The translations under genes and the position numbers were made by a program. DNA of 64,000 bases, taken from assembly GCA_039881145.1 (NCBI GenBank), contig JAYKKI010000009.1, forward strand, positions 8,929,501-8,993,500, in the 5' to 3' direction. This DNA is from Druceiella hillmani (Eukaryota; Arthropoda; Insecta; Lepidoptera; Hepialidae). This document shows, piece by piece, positions 38,381-51,732 of the stretch; within the stretch, counting starts at the first letter, position 1, and the number at the start of each line of letters is the position of its first letter. The notes beneath the pieces were generated by a model that made no database searches, was not told the DNA's origin, and saw only the letters and a program-made list of their open reading frames with translations.

Positions 38381-41300
38381 AATTTCGTGTATTATTTTGG
38401 TTATGTTCATTAGCTGTTACAAATTAGTAACGTAAAAATACAAATTATTAAGTAAGTATATTTGTTTTATTTTAAAATTTCTCCCATTACAATTTTCTAT
38501 AACGATATGAAGAAGTGATAGACAAACTACCAAGTGTCTATAACTAAAATGTAAGACTATACTAAACTTTTACACATGCTCACTCGTAAACACTAAATTG
38601 CACAAAAATGTCTACATTAAAGAAATTATGGGATATTTAATATTGTAAAAAACAAATTATTTATTCATTCTTGTCATACTTTCAACACAGTTCACGAGAT
38701 ATATGCCATTAAAATTTTTACAAAAATGAAAGATTTATCTTTTCATTTCATACATCATTTTGATTAAGATCATTAGTTGTTACAAATTAGTTACGTGTAA
38801 ATACGAACAAATGAGTGACTAAATCTTCAACAGAGCACAAGTTATCGACCTAAATTACACGTAACTAAACGTACCGACATTGAACAAACACGTGTGATAA
38901 GAGTAAATACAATTTCTTCTATTCTTCTGCACAAGAACTAAGCTTTGGACGAAATATTAAACTATTGAATAATGTTTTTAATTAATTCAATAACATTTTA
39001 TTTTCTTTATCGAATTGTAGTTTTATTTGCTTTATCAATGAAAGACCGGAATCCGATGAATGAAGACCTAATTTAAATTAGAATAAATTTCGAAGAGACT
39101 TGCTCCAGAATTTAACAATCGCTCTTAATTAATACAGATGGCAATTAATTGATAAATATATTTAAATAAAAACATGAACATAATATATTGAATAGATGTG
39201 ATTAATATCACGATAGTTTTTGTGTTAAATTATCATTATTTAAGGAGTCAGACCTTTTTCTTAAAAAAATTACTTCATAATTGGTGGTTGAAGACAATTT
39301 TTGTTTATTTTCAATGTACGAAATATTTCATTAGGCATTTTATTTGGACTTGGAATGAATTGTCGAGATAAGATAAAAGTAAATTCTGTTTAATTCAACA
39401 TAGACTAAATTCAAAGTCAGGAATATAAAACAAGTTCAAAATTGAATATTAGTTCTATAAACGTTTTGATTATTAAGATTTTATTTTAATTGGAGCTAAC
39501 CCTTCAAGAAAAACTTGCCTCTTTCGACTTTTCTTAAATTTCTAGATAAAAAGTTAATTTATTAAAACAAGGATTTTTGAATGCAAAAGAATACTCGAAG
39601 GATAATTGTAAACCTTTAAAAACTTTGAAATTTTAGTCAAAATCATTTCCTTTTAATCAAGCGCATTGACTTTGCTTCGTTGCTTCTTGGACATCGAATA
39701 AAATTTTAATTGGTCAAGATGTGTATGTAAAAATATATTTTTTTATTTTTATAGTAGCCAGTTGTAAAACATTGATATTATGTTATATGTTGATATAATA
39801 TTAAATTTTCTATAATTTTTCATAAAAGCATAAAAACATTTAAGTAAGAATACGTAAAATTTTACAAGGATTTATTTTCTCAAATTGTGTTGCAAAATAT
39901 TAATAATTTGCAAAGTAATACGAAAAAAAGTACTAGTAAACGTCAAAATAACAAAGAGCCTTTGTTTCAGTATTAATAGTGGATGAGATACAATTAATGT
40001 TTCCAAAATAGTTTTTTCTAAATGTGTTTTGCACAGTGGGAATCTAAATAGACAGTGGAAGAATTTAAACCACTAAACCTACTACAAACACGACTCCAAG
40101 AGAATGTGCATAGATTCTGACAATGTCTAAACATTAGTGTTGAATAGTGATAACGCTACGTCTGAAACATTGAGAAAACTATTGGAAAACGACTAGTGTT
40201 TATGAGTATTAGCTTAGAGCGCACATCAGCGCCTTCTAGCGCCCCAACAGTAAAAGCGCGTCAATTTTATTTGCACGCTTCAAATTAACGATCCTGGTCA
40301 ATGTTTACGTGAATAATATAAAAATAACGAAAGACGTCAATTATGACTTATATTACACGCATGTTTGTGTTTTAACAACGTTTTAATTGTTCCTACGTTA
40401 TTTTTATCGAAAAAATAACATGTGTAGTTTAGATCTAGCTTGTCTTGTTGTTTATTGTAAAGTAGAGAAAAATACCTAATGAATGCTTTTCTTAACGAAT
40501 AATAACGACCTATTAGACAAAAATCACCAATTTTAAAAAAGTAGCAGTGCACGTTAAAAAAATAAGATAAATTGAACTATTATATAATGGTATTTATTAA
40601 CATAGAAAAGGTGTTTAATAAACAATTAAGAAGCTATATCTTACAATTGTTGTCAAAAATCGATTTTATTTGTTATTGATAAATTGTGTATTCCATTGAT
40701 TAATAATAAGCAAAAACGATTTGCTATTTGAGAACAGTGTCTAAACGACAAAATAAAAACTTACTTTACGGTGAAGCATTAAAAGTTATAAAGTGTTTAA
40801 AATTTACTGTACATTATACATTGCCAAGGAAATAAATGTCTTGTGAGTATTTCTCTTTAATTCCGTTAGTACATAAGTTTTTTGTTATAACTTAGCTACA
40901 TTCTCGAACAAGCACATCACGAAATTTTATTTAAAAAACTCTCGAAAAGGAATTAAATATTAACGAATGTTCAAAGCAGCAAATAAGAATAAATATGTTG
41001 TTTTTCATTAGATGCGCGTAATGTTACGTATAATCAAATAAACTTGTCGCTTTGAACAATTAATTATTTCCAAACTAAATTATTAAACCGCAAACCGCGT
41101 GTTCATGTTACGTAATAGCGAAGCTATGAAAATTTCTAAATTGGGTAAAATCGTCTTAACCAATTTGATGAGACCGGAAGTCTCCCCGGGCACACTGGGA
41201 CAACTTGTAATGCGATTTTATAGCTAACATTAGACTATGCAGTCCAGCCAAATTGATTCAATTTCCTTATTCACTTGTTTCATCAAAAGTTATATTTGCT

Positions 41301-42495
41301 GGTTAAAAGGCCGAGCTAACCAAATTTGTATCTTGTGACATATACAACGCATCCACTTTTTTATTTCGTCCATTTAGAAATTCTTTTTTTTTAATAAGAT
41401 AAGAGGCTTTGTTCACGGAATATTCGATGCTTTTGCTGAATCATTTCAAATATTAAGGCCGAAAGTGTATGTGACTAGAAAATATAAATTTTACTGTTTA
41501 ATTACTATTCCGTTTACCATGTTTTTTTTTTTTAAGAAAAAATCTAGATACCATAAATATTGCAAAAATTGAGTTATTCCTACGGAACGATGGAGAGAGT
41601 TGCATATTGTTCTTTATGTACATATTGTTTTGTATGCAAATCACGTAAGATATTCTTAGATTTGACGCTAAACTATGTAACGATTACACCCTATAAATTG
41701 TCACGCGATCTCATTATTTTGTCTCGCAGTTCCGAGCTTGAGTTTACCTTCAGTAATCATTCCAGTTGAAAAAGAAGCAAGAATAAAACTGCTGAAGTAT
41801 CTGGGTATTTTAAATTGAAGAAATTAAAAAAAAATTTTAAATGAAACTGCTGCCCCATCTGGGTATATTGAATTGATTTCACTCTTAATGATAATTTATT
41901 GGCTAATACCTTTTTAGTGATGAATTCGTGACTTGTCTATAATGGTTGTCGAAAGTTTGTACATATTTTATTATAAGGTATAAATAAACCGAAGTCCACT
42001 CAGTTAATGGCTGTTAGTATTGATACCTTCAAAGGCATTGCGATAAATAAAATTGATTCAAATCTACATCAGTACGTGCCCTTTTACGTCGTTCTTCAAT
42101 GTTTAATTCAGTGACCTTGTGAACGACAAACATGTTTTAAAGTCAATGGCCTTGTAAAGGACAAATATGAGGTTTAGTACCAAATCTGAACTAAATACCA
42201 AAAAAAGAACTTCTGAGTACCTGCTTTCATATCAAGGATCTTATTCATTGGTGGTTATTTCCAGATACGGTGAATGCCAAAATTTAATATCAGTAATTAA
42301 ATCGACTGGCTGAATTAACAGTATCGGGATTAATTTATGCCTGATAACATTAGACAATATATATCGATATATACTATTATGGAATCTCTGGGCTAGTATG
42401 TATACACAGAACGTATATCAACTTTCAGATTTTTTTGCTGAAAGCATATTGCCATTTATGGGTTAAAGACTTGTTAGCCAGCCCGATATTACAAG
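38381..42495 (+). repeat. Spacer 2 between the palindrome arms
   Basis: Direct copy of spacer 1, about 96% identical by eye. It has about 30 extra bases near 39,688-39,720, and lacks the spacer-1 segments 9,480-9,545 (junction near 39,960) and 9,612-9,870 (junction near 40,025). The GC patch with a CTCF-like match is retained at 40,210-40,262. No gene recognised. Confidence 0.8.
40210..40262. promoter_or_regulatory. GC patch with a CTCF-like match, spacer 2
   Basis: Same core as 10,074-10,087, unchanged at 40,229-40,242 although the surrounding spacer has diverged slightly. Confidence 0.25.
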
Positions 42496-44603
42496 CAGTA
42501 TTGGATACAATTATTTGAAACAAATGCGAGAGTTTTTATTTCAAACAACTTGTATGATTGAATGTATATCCATATATGAATACATAAATACAAGTTTTAT
42601 AAGTAAACATATATATAATACAAGACATATAATATCGAAATGATTACAGATATATAATATACAGAAGATGACACTAAATTCTACAAAGTTAAAAGTTCTT
42701 AAAACAATTTAATATTTGTTAAGGAAACAAACACAAGGTTTAAGGATTTTAAAGATGGATCCATTAGAATGACTATTTGATATTTATTCATTTGAAAAAA
42801 TAATTAAATATAACATTTTCTTCAAATGTTTTTTATACTAACAACGTACATCATTATTATTCCCTCACATCGTCTCTTACTGAGTAACTTCTATATTTCC
42901 TAGTAAAAATATAGTATGTTTTTAAGAGAATATCGGTCTTTATTATAAAATGTCTTAAATGCTTTCTTGGCAAAAAGGTACTAATATATTTTTTTAAATT
43001 TTTGATTATACTTTCAGATTTACATCAACAGATATGTAATTATATATAATAATTTGAGACATCGAGTATTCTCTCTAAATAACATTATATTTGTGAGGTG
43101 ATAACAGATTTAAGAAATCGTAATGCCATTCTAAGCAACTTAAAAAAGAAATAGAAAAATGTGAAATAAGGGAATGAACAAAAACAAAGTTTTAACATGG
43201 ATTACCAAAATACCCTTATAAAATTTGTGAAAAAAAAATGTGTCCTTCAGTACAAATTCAAATCATATCCCATATAGTGTAAAATTCGGGGACATCAAAA
43301 ATATTTATATTGCAATGAAAGAATTAGTTTTAACAATTTATTTTCAACGATTAACTTGCTTTATTAGTGACATATCCAAAAGTTATAGATCTTTTAGGTA
43401 CGACACTGAATTGTTTATACCTATTTTAAATTCAGCCTTGTATAAACATTATATTCCTTGTTATTTTTAAAAATATTTTGTTCTGTACTTTACCAAACTT
43501 GCTCAATTTCTCAGAATTGATACGCGATGATGTATCGTTCTTTATTTTATTTCAAGAACGTTACGAGTCGAGTTTTCCATTCCTAAATTAAGTCTATATA
43601 ATATACACGTACACAATTATAACACGTTATTGCACACGTCATTCGGAACAATGCTACGTTCTTGTGAGTGTAGATTAATGTAAATACTGAGAGGTTGTTA
43701 TTTGTATAACAATAACATTATAGAATTAATTTTTAAGCTGTAGCTTTCTAACTATTTTTATGTTTTTTTTACATGTAACACAAACTTATAAATAATTTTA
43801 TACATATTACACAAAATAATGCGCATGTTTCGCATTTTATTTTCGGATAACTTGATAATGGTACATTATTTCCTTGTCATGTTTCGATTTGACTAACTTT
43901 ATGTTTTGGTCATGTATGTCACTATTGGAGACTACACAGTTGAAGTATTGCAGTATTAGCTACTGATATTGCGTACAGCCTAATTTGCTTGACAAGAAAT
44001 CGATGTAATCCAAGTTATTTCGAATAAATAATTATTTTCAAAAATAACCTTTTATAATTTACCTTTATTTATATTGCATAAATTCCATTGCCTTTATGAA
44101 TTACACTTTACATATATTACATTATATGAATGATGAATATATACATATTTATTTGATTTTAATTCTTTCTTCGTGGTTATGATTAAACGCAAAAATGATA
44201 TTCGTAATTATTAACAATAAAATGACTACCTCCACTTTTATTAGGAATACAATTTCAGTTAAAAATAATTTATGATACAATTTAATATCTGTAGCTGTAT
44301 GTTTGTTTATGTTTGACTGGCTGTGTATGTTTATATTTTACGGGCTGTATATATTTACGTTTTACTGGCTGTGCCCCACGGTTTCACTCGCTTGAAATTG
44401 GGTATAAAAATGTTTTTTCCCTCATAAGTTGCTCTTAGTTATAAACTATTATGATGCAGTAAAATTTGATTTCTTAGTGTGATTGATGCACAAAATAGTA
44501 TACATACAGAAAGGTTTTCTGAATTCTATTATCATTTTATACGAAATCAATCACTCTTTCAAAAATATTTTCCATGTACAGAATTTACTCTATTACAATT
44601 TTG

Positions 44604-44604
44604 T

Positions 44605-44645
<41 letters not shown>

Positions 44646-44665
44646 GTATATATATGTATATATAT

Positions 44666-44738
<73 letters not shown>
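44604..44738. repeat. (TA)n microsatellite in R2
   Basis: About 135 bp with several TG and GA interruptions, at the position matching the R1 tract. Confidence 0.95.
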
Positions 44739-44740
<2 letters not shown>

Positions 44741-45165
44741 TAACTGCTTGTGTTCTTGCAAAAACTATTATATAGTTTTTATACAAAGGAAAGTTCGATA
44801 AATGAGTCCAAAATTTGTTTTCGTAGCTCTAGTTTTAAAGGAGACAATATCGAAGAAACGTTGAATAGTGAAAGAGGTTGTAGCACCAAAACAGTTAACG
44901 ATTGAATGTAATATTAATTTTTTTTATTATCTCTTATAACCGATTGAAAATTATCATAAAAATATGTAAATTTACAAAACAAAACTACCGATTGCGGATA
45001 ATAAGAGTGTTAACACTTCACTTTTGCGGCCTAAAAGTGTTTAATATATTTACAACAGCCAGAAATAAAACGACGTAAATTCAATCTGTTTATTGATTAT
45101 ATATTCAATTCAAAACACTTGCTAACGAAATATTGCAGCTGTTATATAAATACTGTTGATATTTA

Positions 45166-45522
45166 TTAGATTTTCATAAAAATTTTGTACTGAATCGAAT
45201 CTTTATCCCAAGGCCATATGTATATCATTAAAATATAAGAGCGATTTTCCATATCCCGAGTATGATAATAAAATCTAAATAAAATTTGTATAAAAAATAA
45301 ACCGAGACCGAATAAAAATGGATATTGGAAAATTGTAAGTAAAGCAGATAAATTATATGAATAGGAGAGTAATGTAACGAAACAGAAAAAAATGAAAATT
45401 ATTAAAATCATGAGGTGAAAATAGATCTCAGATGAAAAGTTTTGAGATGTCGCATGAACTAAATAGAGGAGACTTAATAAATATATAAATCTTACAAAAT
45501 AGGTGTCATCAGAATGATTCAT
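45166..45522 (-). other. Longest open frame (118 codons), hydrophobic, in R2
   Basis: Begins ATG AAT CAT (MNHSDDTYFVRF) and is rich in I, L, F and Y, with several membrane-like stretches such as FIYLLSLLYLV near residue 12. In R1 the same frame keeps the ATG but has a TGA at about codon 30 (TCA in R2), a later stop and a 19-base deletion. In L1 (5,245-5,400) the start is ATT, with the frame open for about 55 codons and then a stop. AT-rich sequence readily gives such hydrophobic frames, so I rate it as probably chance or a decayed gene. Confidence 0.15.
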
Positions 45523-45946
45523 AGCAAAATTATATTGTCAAACTCAAATATATTATAGATGACAGCAAATTAAATGAAATAGTAATTGGCTATTACTTGT
45601 CACCATTAAGTTTCTATTTATATACATAGTTCAAGTGCGTTCAGTTCATTAGTGGCACGTATACATTTAATATGGCATTCAAAATAAACTTCATATTCAA
45701 TAAACCTGTGACCTTTCGTCACAATATACGATTTAGTTATTAAATATTTATAAATAACTCCAGGTCTAGTACTTAGCTAAGAACAAATAAAACTAAGCAA
45801 ACTAAATTCAATAACATTTTAGCATCAATATTATTCCATAGAAACTTCACTCCTGAGGTTTACCCCTTTGGAGGACGTTATATTTAGATATGTAACAGAA
45901 TTTAATCAAGCATCGGTGAAAAGTCACAGTTCAAATAACGATAAAC

Positions 45947-46204
45947 TTGTACGGTTTTCTAAACGTTATTCGTATGGATAGGGTGGCCGTAGTTGCACGA
46001 ACATATGGTACAGTCACCGGGATCGCAAGATTGAAATTTAGTTTAAGTGATATTAGGTTTTGTTATATTTTCTTTGTGTTATTTTATATATTTTTATATC
46101 AATACGTTAAAAATAAACAAATAATAAACAATCAAAAGCTACGAGTGCAAATGTTGTTAACATATTGCAGTGGACATTATGAAGATATCAAGTTCTTAAA
46201 ATAA
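45947..46204 (+). other. Open frame kept in both right arms (module 2 copy)
   Basis: Sister of the frame at 15,760-16,017, with ATG at 45,974. Differences: N to K, C to Y and R to C, plus two synonymous changes. One internal hydrophobic stretch (CYIFFVLFYIFLYQ) could span a membrane. No recognised family and no visible promoter or splice context. Confidence 0.15.
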
Positions 46205-48903
46205 TTTGTAACAGGAATTATTGTCAGATTTTTTATTAAATTTTATTTGAAAGAATATAAAAAATCATAACCGACATAACAACATGAAAACCTGAATAAT
46301 TTTCATGTTTAAATATGCGTCAATATAATCATTAAACAATTATTTGATTTAAAGCAATATTTCAATGCCTTTCTTTCCAAAGATTACTGCATTTTATTGG
46401 AAGTCAAGGTGCCAGGTTTCATTTCAAAGTATATGTAAATATAGAAAGAAGTATATTTAATACAACATATAACAAATATTTAAAAATCGATGCCGGAAGT
46501 ACAAGTTACCAAAGACAATATCTTTCGTATTAAATAATAATGAATTAAAATGTACTTTATAATATTATTACCTGTTGCAAAGTAACGCCAAATATATTCA
46601 ATAATTCAACATTTCACCCAATTTGGTTACAAATGTTTTAATTTATTTTTATAGAGCTAAGTAATTTGAAAGAAATAACATTTTAGAAATAACCTGTTTT
46701 TTCTTTATCTCCTAATCATTATAACCTAAAAGTAGGAGTACTTGAAAATGATATGAATGCACTAGCTTAAACACAACTCAAATCGGGAAAGATTCCTAGT
46801 TTTTTTGTGAAATCTTATTTTAATTCATATAATAAACTTTACTGTTCACTAGACCATAAATTCAACTATCATTTAAAACTAAAGAGAAATTATAGACTTC
46901 AAATCCAAATGAAAATATAGGATCGGTAAAGAAAACTGATCAGGAACAACAAAAAAATTCAAGATGTTTTCTGTGCAGCCATGACAAGAAGAAATTAACT
47001 TGTTAGTGTTTGCTTGTCGGGATTAATTATTTTCAGTTTTATGAAGGAAATATTCTGCCGAAAGGAAAAGAAATTCTTACGTTGAATTATAATTAAATAT
47101 AACAAAAACAGTATCATCAATTTTATTATGAGTCCCTTCATCATCGTTAGCATTATGATCTCCTTTTACGTAACAAAATGTATTTCATCAGGACTTAATA
47201 TGTTGTGTTTCATTTTACGTAGCAGATACTGATTTGACACAGCCATGTAGAGAATATTCCATCTTAGAACTTGGAAATAAACCTATTATACGAGTTTTGT
47301 TTAATTCTTCAATTATCGCTAAATAAAATCTCACTTAAACATGAAATATATACGATCTAGTTTATTATAAATATATACGTTAGTAATAAAATATATTTTG
47401 CTAAATTTTATTATGACTGTACTGCACATTGTACTAAGTGCACTAGCTGTCAACGCGGTTGCAAGTGATTCGATTAGAGCATTGCTTGGCAGCATTTCAA
47501 GTTGCCAATGGACTTAGATGTTAGAGTTGGCAATTTAATATTTGTCCAACGCGCAGTTCGCGTTGACGGTATCGATTTAAATGTTTTCGATTTTGAATGA
47601 AAAGAGATTTTAAACGAATATGTTTTAGTTAAATGGTTGAATTACAGAAAACGCAAAAATGTGTATGCATTTCAATTTAATTAATCATATAACATTGCAA
47701 AGAACAGATGTATTCATTTCATTTGGAGATATATTATAGAAGTTAACAAATGATGACTTCTATTTTAATTGGAACTATTAACATTTAGGTAATACCAATT
47801 ATCCTGATCCTGAATTAAACTTATAAATTTGAATATAATCAATCGAGTAGATTGAAAGTAGATCTTGAAAAATTATTGTTTTTCTTTCAGGAAACGAAGT
47901 TATAAAAAAACTAAAATAAAAACATAAAAATAATCTGAAAACAGTTGCTTCAGGGACTATAGCCTGATAGTATACCCAAATATCGATATTTCCCCTTTTT
48001 AGTAAAAAATTGCTTGTAGATCATGAAATCTCCATTGAAATTGAGCGAACACGTGACATCTGAAAGTATACTTATTTTATTAATTATGATGTGTTTATAT
48101 ACCAGATTGCAAGATCTTTTCACGTGATGTCTGAATTAGTCTTTGAAATCAGGTCCAGTTTGGAAACATAAATAAATCGAATTATATTCAATGTAAAACA
48201 TGTCTTAATAAAATGAGATAAATGGATGATCCGCATAATAAAATAAGGAATATATGCCGAATTTAATCTTCTGATAAATAAAATAATTTTAACTAACGTG
48301 TATTTGTATAAATATATGTCCAGAGGAAATACATTTAACTGAAACTATTAAACCGATTTTGAAGACACTGTCAAAAAATCATTAAAGCTTTATAGATAGC
48401 GTTGGCTGCCAAATCGGCCCCACCGGTTTCGATATTAGCGTGCACAACAACGTAAACAAAAGACTGACGTATTTTTTCATTGACCGATTGATTTTTTCAT
48501 TGAACGAATCTTGTTGGAATGAATGAAATTTTTCTTGCAAAAATATAAAACAACAGACTGAAAATACTTGCTTAACTAACAACAAAATCGAATCTCTTAT
48601 GACTAGATGTCTAGGTCAATATATTGTGATCACCGCTATTTACTATTAAAATGTTAAAGCATTATACGTCAAAAAAAATTAAATAAGCGTATTTACTTGT
48701 TTTTCAATTTGTACTCTCAGACACTACTTACAAGATTGTTGCAATACTGTTCTCGATATATCGCATCCAGTATTTAGAATAATTCTAATTAATAAAGGGA
48801 TGAGTTTGCATGTTTTGTTTCTGCCTTGTGTTTCTGATTCAATTCAAAGACAATTTTCACTATAATACCGCGTTTCGAAAGTAGTTTAGTCAATGATAAT
48901 GAA

Positions 48904-48927
48904 AGGCAACATGTCGACATGTTGCCT
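48904..48927. repeat. 24 bp perfect palindrome in R2
   Basis: Identical to 18,271-18,294 even though nearby bases differ between R1 and R2. Confidence 0.9.
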
Positions 48928-50032
48928 GATACATATAAGAAGTCTGTACGCTCACTCCTATATATGGTATTGATGTATTAGTGTGTCATAATACTACATA
49001 AATATAAGGCTTACACAGCTACCTTTTGTAATAAAACGAGTCAAGTGGTAATCTCGTTCAAACTGCGAAGGTTTTGTCTTTATTATTTAAATAAATTTAT
49101 ACTTCAATATTAAAAATGTACATTTTTTTCATTTAAAGAATGTAACATAGGTTCTAAATTTGCTTATTAACACTGTGTTTTAAAATCTTACCATAGAGAA
49201 TCGTAATAACAAAAAAAAACATTAGCATATAATTTAAAACATAAATCAAGAAATTTTCAACAAAGACCTGGAAATCTAAGTGAAGAAGATACGTATCAAG
49301 GTTTTCAATATCAACAACAATTCCTAAGATTAGTTAAAAAAAAATTTTACTTCCTTTTGAAAATATGTGAATTAATTTATTAATGCATGTTTAAAGTGTA
49401 ATTAAGATAGCGTCATACATATTATCATAAAAAATTATATTATTTTCTTTGTATTTTCAATGTAATTTTTCATGAAAATAAATAATTCGGAAATATAATT
49501 TTAACACCATTTTCGAACCTCGAGTAAATTCTTGGATTATATTTAAAAAATTGAATACAAACAAGTGAACAACGATTTTAGAATTATTGAGAAATTAAAG
49601 TGACAACTAGGAGTATCTATTAGTTCATATGAATTAACTCGTCGCACATCTACTCTCAATATAATTTCTTTGTATAGAATTAATATTAGAAAATAATTAC
49701 TATTGAAATAGATAAATAAAATACAAAGTAAAAGTAAACTTGTTCATGCGTTATGCGATACTGCCTCACGTACCCTAATAGGAAATCTCCCTAGAGGCAC
49801 CTAGATTATTTAGAATGTGGTTTTATAGTTGAAATAAGATTATTTATTCCAAGTTAAACCAAAAGAAAGATCAAATCGAACCAACTTTTTCCCTAAGAAT
49901 ATTACTATTTAATTATTATAAATGCCTCCATTTGCTTGGATTTCTAATCTTCAAAACTCCCTATAAACAACAATACTCGCTACGTACAAAACTCGCTTCC
50001 TATCAAATAGATAAACAAAACGGACTAAATTG

Positions 50033-50251
50033 ATGGCAACCGTGAAAAAAATAGTGGAATCGATGTTAAATATTCGAATTGTCGGTTTTTACTCAACGGG
50101 TAACAATGACACGTTATTTTATGGTGGTCAACATTATATCATTATCAGTGCCAATGACTGGGTTAGCATGGACTTTTGGATTTATTATGATATGTTAATA
50201 ATCACGAACATATGTAACAGGCTATTTGACAACATCGAAAATATACCATAA
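50033..50251 (+). CDS. Candidate 72-residue small protein, unrecognised
   Basis: Opens at ATG (50,033) with in-frame stops just upstream and ends at TAA (50,249-50,251). The product starts MATVKKIVES, has a more balanced composition than most frames here, with GFYSTGNNDTLFYGGQHY near residues 18-35 and an aromatic stretch WVSMDFWIYYDM at 43-54. There is no signal peptide or clear membrane segment. I do not recognise the family. The copy at 20,258-20,485 starts the same way but is frameshifted from about residue 14. It could be a small gene intact in one copy, a single exon, or a chance frame. No promoter or codon evidence is visible. Confidence 0.2.
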   Translation: MATVKKIVESMLNIRIVGFYSTGNNDTLFYGGQHYIIISANDWVSMDFWIYYDMLIITNICNRLFDNIENIP

Positions 50252-50458
50252 TTCGTGGTCATCGTATTAGATTATACTATAATAAAGCGTATTTCTCTTC
50301 ATTTTCGAAAAAAAACAAGTTAAAAAAAGGTAAAAAAATCACAATATTCTTTGAAAATCATTGAGCCTTTTAAACGCCCTATTATTTTATTTTAGTTCGC
50401 AAAACTCGATTTTAATTCGGGTATTACCTAAATCTTGGATATTTTAATAATATATTTC

Positions 50459-50570
50459 TTAAATGAAACTACGTGATGTAGTATTATTTCTACTTTCTTT
50501 GATTTCTTTACCACGACCTAGGTTTCGTCAATATTATATCAATAATACTACATCACGTAGTTTCATTTAA
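50459..50570. mobile_element. Hairpin (MITE-like) element with perfect 30 bp inverted ends
   Basis: Left stem 50,459-50,488 begins TTAAATGAAACTACGTGATG; right stem 50,541-50,570 is its exact reverse complement; the loop is 52 nt. P1 lacks it (junction near 20,721). The insertion also brought 50,571-50,620, and ATATTTCTTAA flanks both sides (one copy in P1), consistent with a target-site duplication of about 11 bp. No coding capacity, so any movement would need enzymes from elsewhere. Confidence 0.75.
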
Positions 50571-50682
50571 TTGTGCATAATGAATTTTTACAAAATTAAC
50601 GCCAAATATATTCAATATTTCTTAAAGTTTTCCCATATTTGTTCATGTATTTTGTTTGTAATTGTTTATATATTTTCAAAAT

Positions 50683-51686
50683 GGGGAGAATTGTTGTGTA
50701 AACTGATAACAAAAACCTAAGTAATAGACGCGTTTCTTGTTGCGCTTTTCTTTAGAAATAATACCGATTTCTTTGCTTGGTGTCAAAATTTAAAAACTCA
50801 AAACTGTGAAAACGATTATGAATTATTGGTTTACTGTAATCACTAAAAATATTAAGAAAACATTTTGAGAAAATAATACACGAAATATCTTCAAATTGGT
50901 ATATTTCCAGATTATTTTTCAATAAATTCACAAAGAATTTATTGTTCGACGTTACACAATTAACACTCACAAAGACAATATAATAACGTTAAAAACGAAT
51001 ATAAAAACGTTAATTAGAGAAATAAAATAAATTGAAAATTAACTTTTAAATTACGTTCAAAACATTTTATTAACGGAAAATAAAAAAATTATCAATCATA
51101 CCAACGTAATTTATTTCACTGTCTTTATAACTATAATTTATTGTCCATTTTTCTTTTCATAAATTTATGATTATCACCCTTTGTATTTACCATAAAATTA
51201 CCAGTAGCTTAATAAATGTAATTAATTAGAAATTATAAATTCATTACGTGCTGTGTATTACGTTAAAGTAAATACATTAGAAATAATATACTAAATAAAA
51301 TAATTTCCGGTCGTAAATAATGTATCATAAAAATTTATCTAAAAAATTATTTTCAAAATGCGCTTGTGTTCTAGAAAAAAAATTTGTTTTAAATATTTGA
51401 AATGAATAAACAAAAATATCTAACCTGACCTAAAATATACCAAAAAGGGATTTTCAACAGAAGGAACATGTTTACATATCATATATATTTAAAATAAAAA
51501 GGATGAATCACGTTATAAAAAATATAAATTGCGTTTAAATTATAATTAATTGCATAACAAATTTATATATTAGGTAATTTATAAAGAAGACAATTCAAAT
51601 TAAGTAACAATGAAAAGATAATATATAAATTTAAAATATAACTAAAAAATCAAGTAACCACAATACTATTATTATATTTTTTATAC

Positions 51687-51732
<46 letters not shown>

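Larger units (their letters stand above)
42496..49857 (-). repeat. Right arm R2 of palindromic module 2
   Basis: Inverted diverged copy of L2 and direct copy of R1. Unlike R1 it keeps the equivalent of L1 2,500-2,640 (at about 48,075-48,205), followed by a segment of about 1.27 kb absent from the L arms. It ends earlier than R1: at 49,855 it jumps to the P block, lacking R1 sequence 19,230-20,080. A (TA)n tract at 44,604-44,738 matches the R1 tract position. It carries the longest translated frame of the window (45,166-45,522, minus strand). Confidence 0.88.

Noticed and set aside
44483..44801. Long Ile-Tyr repeat frames here and at 14,420, 24,399, 25,797, 30,445 and 58,477
   Set aside because: Translations of (TA)n microsatellites, open on both strands by composition alone.
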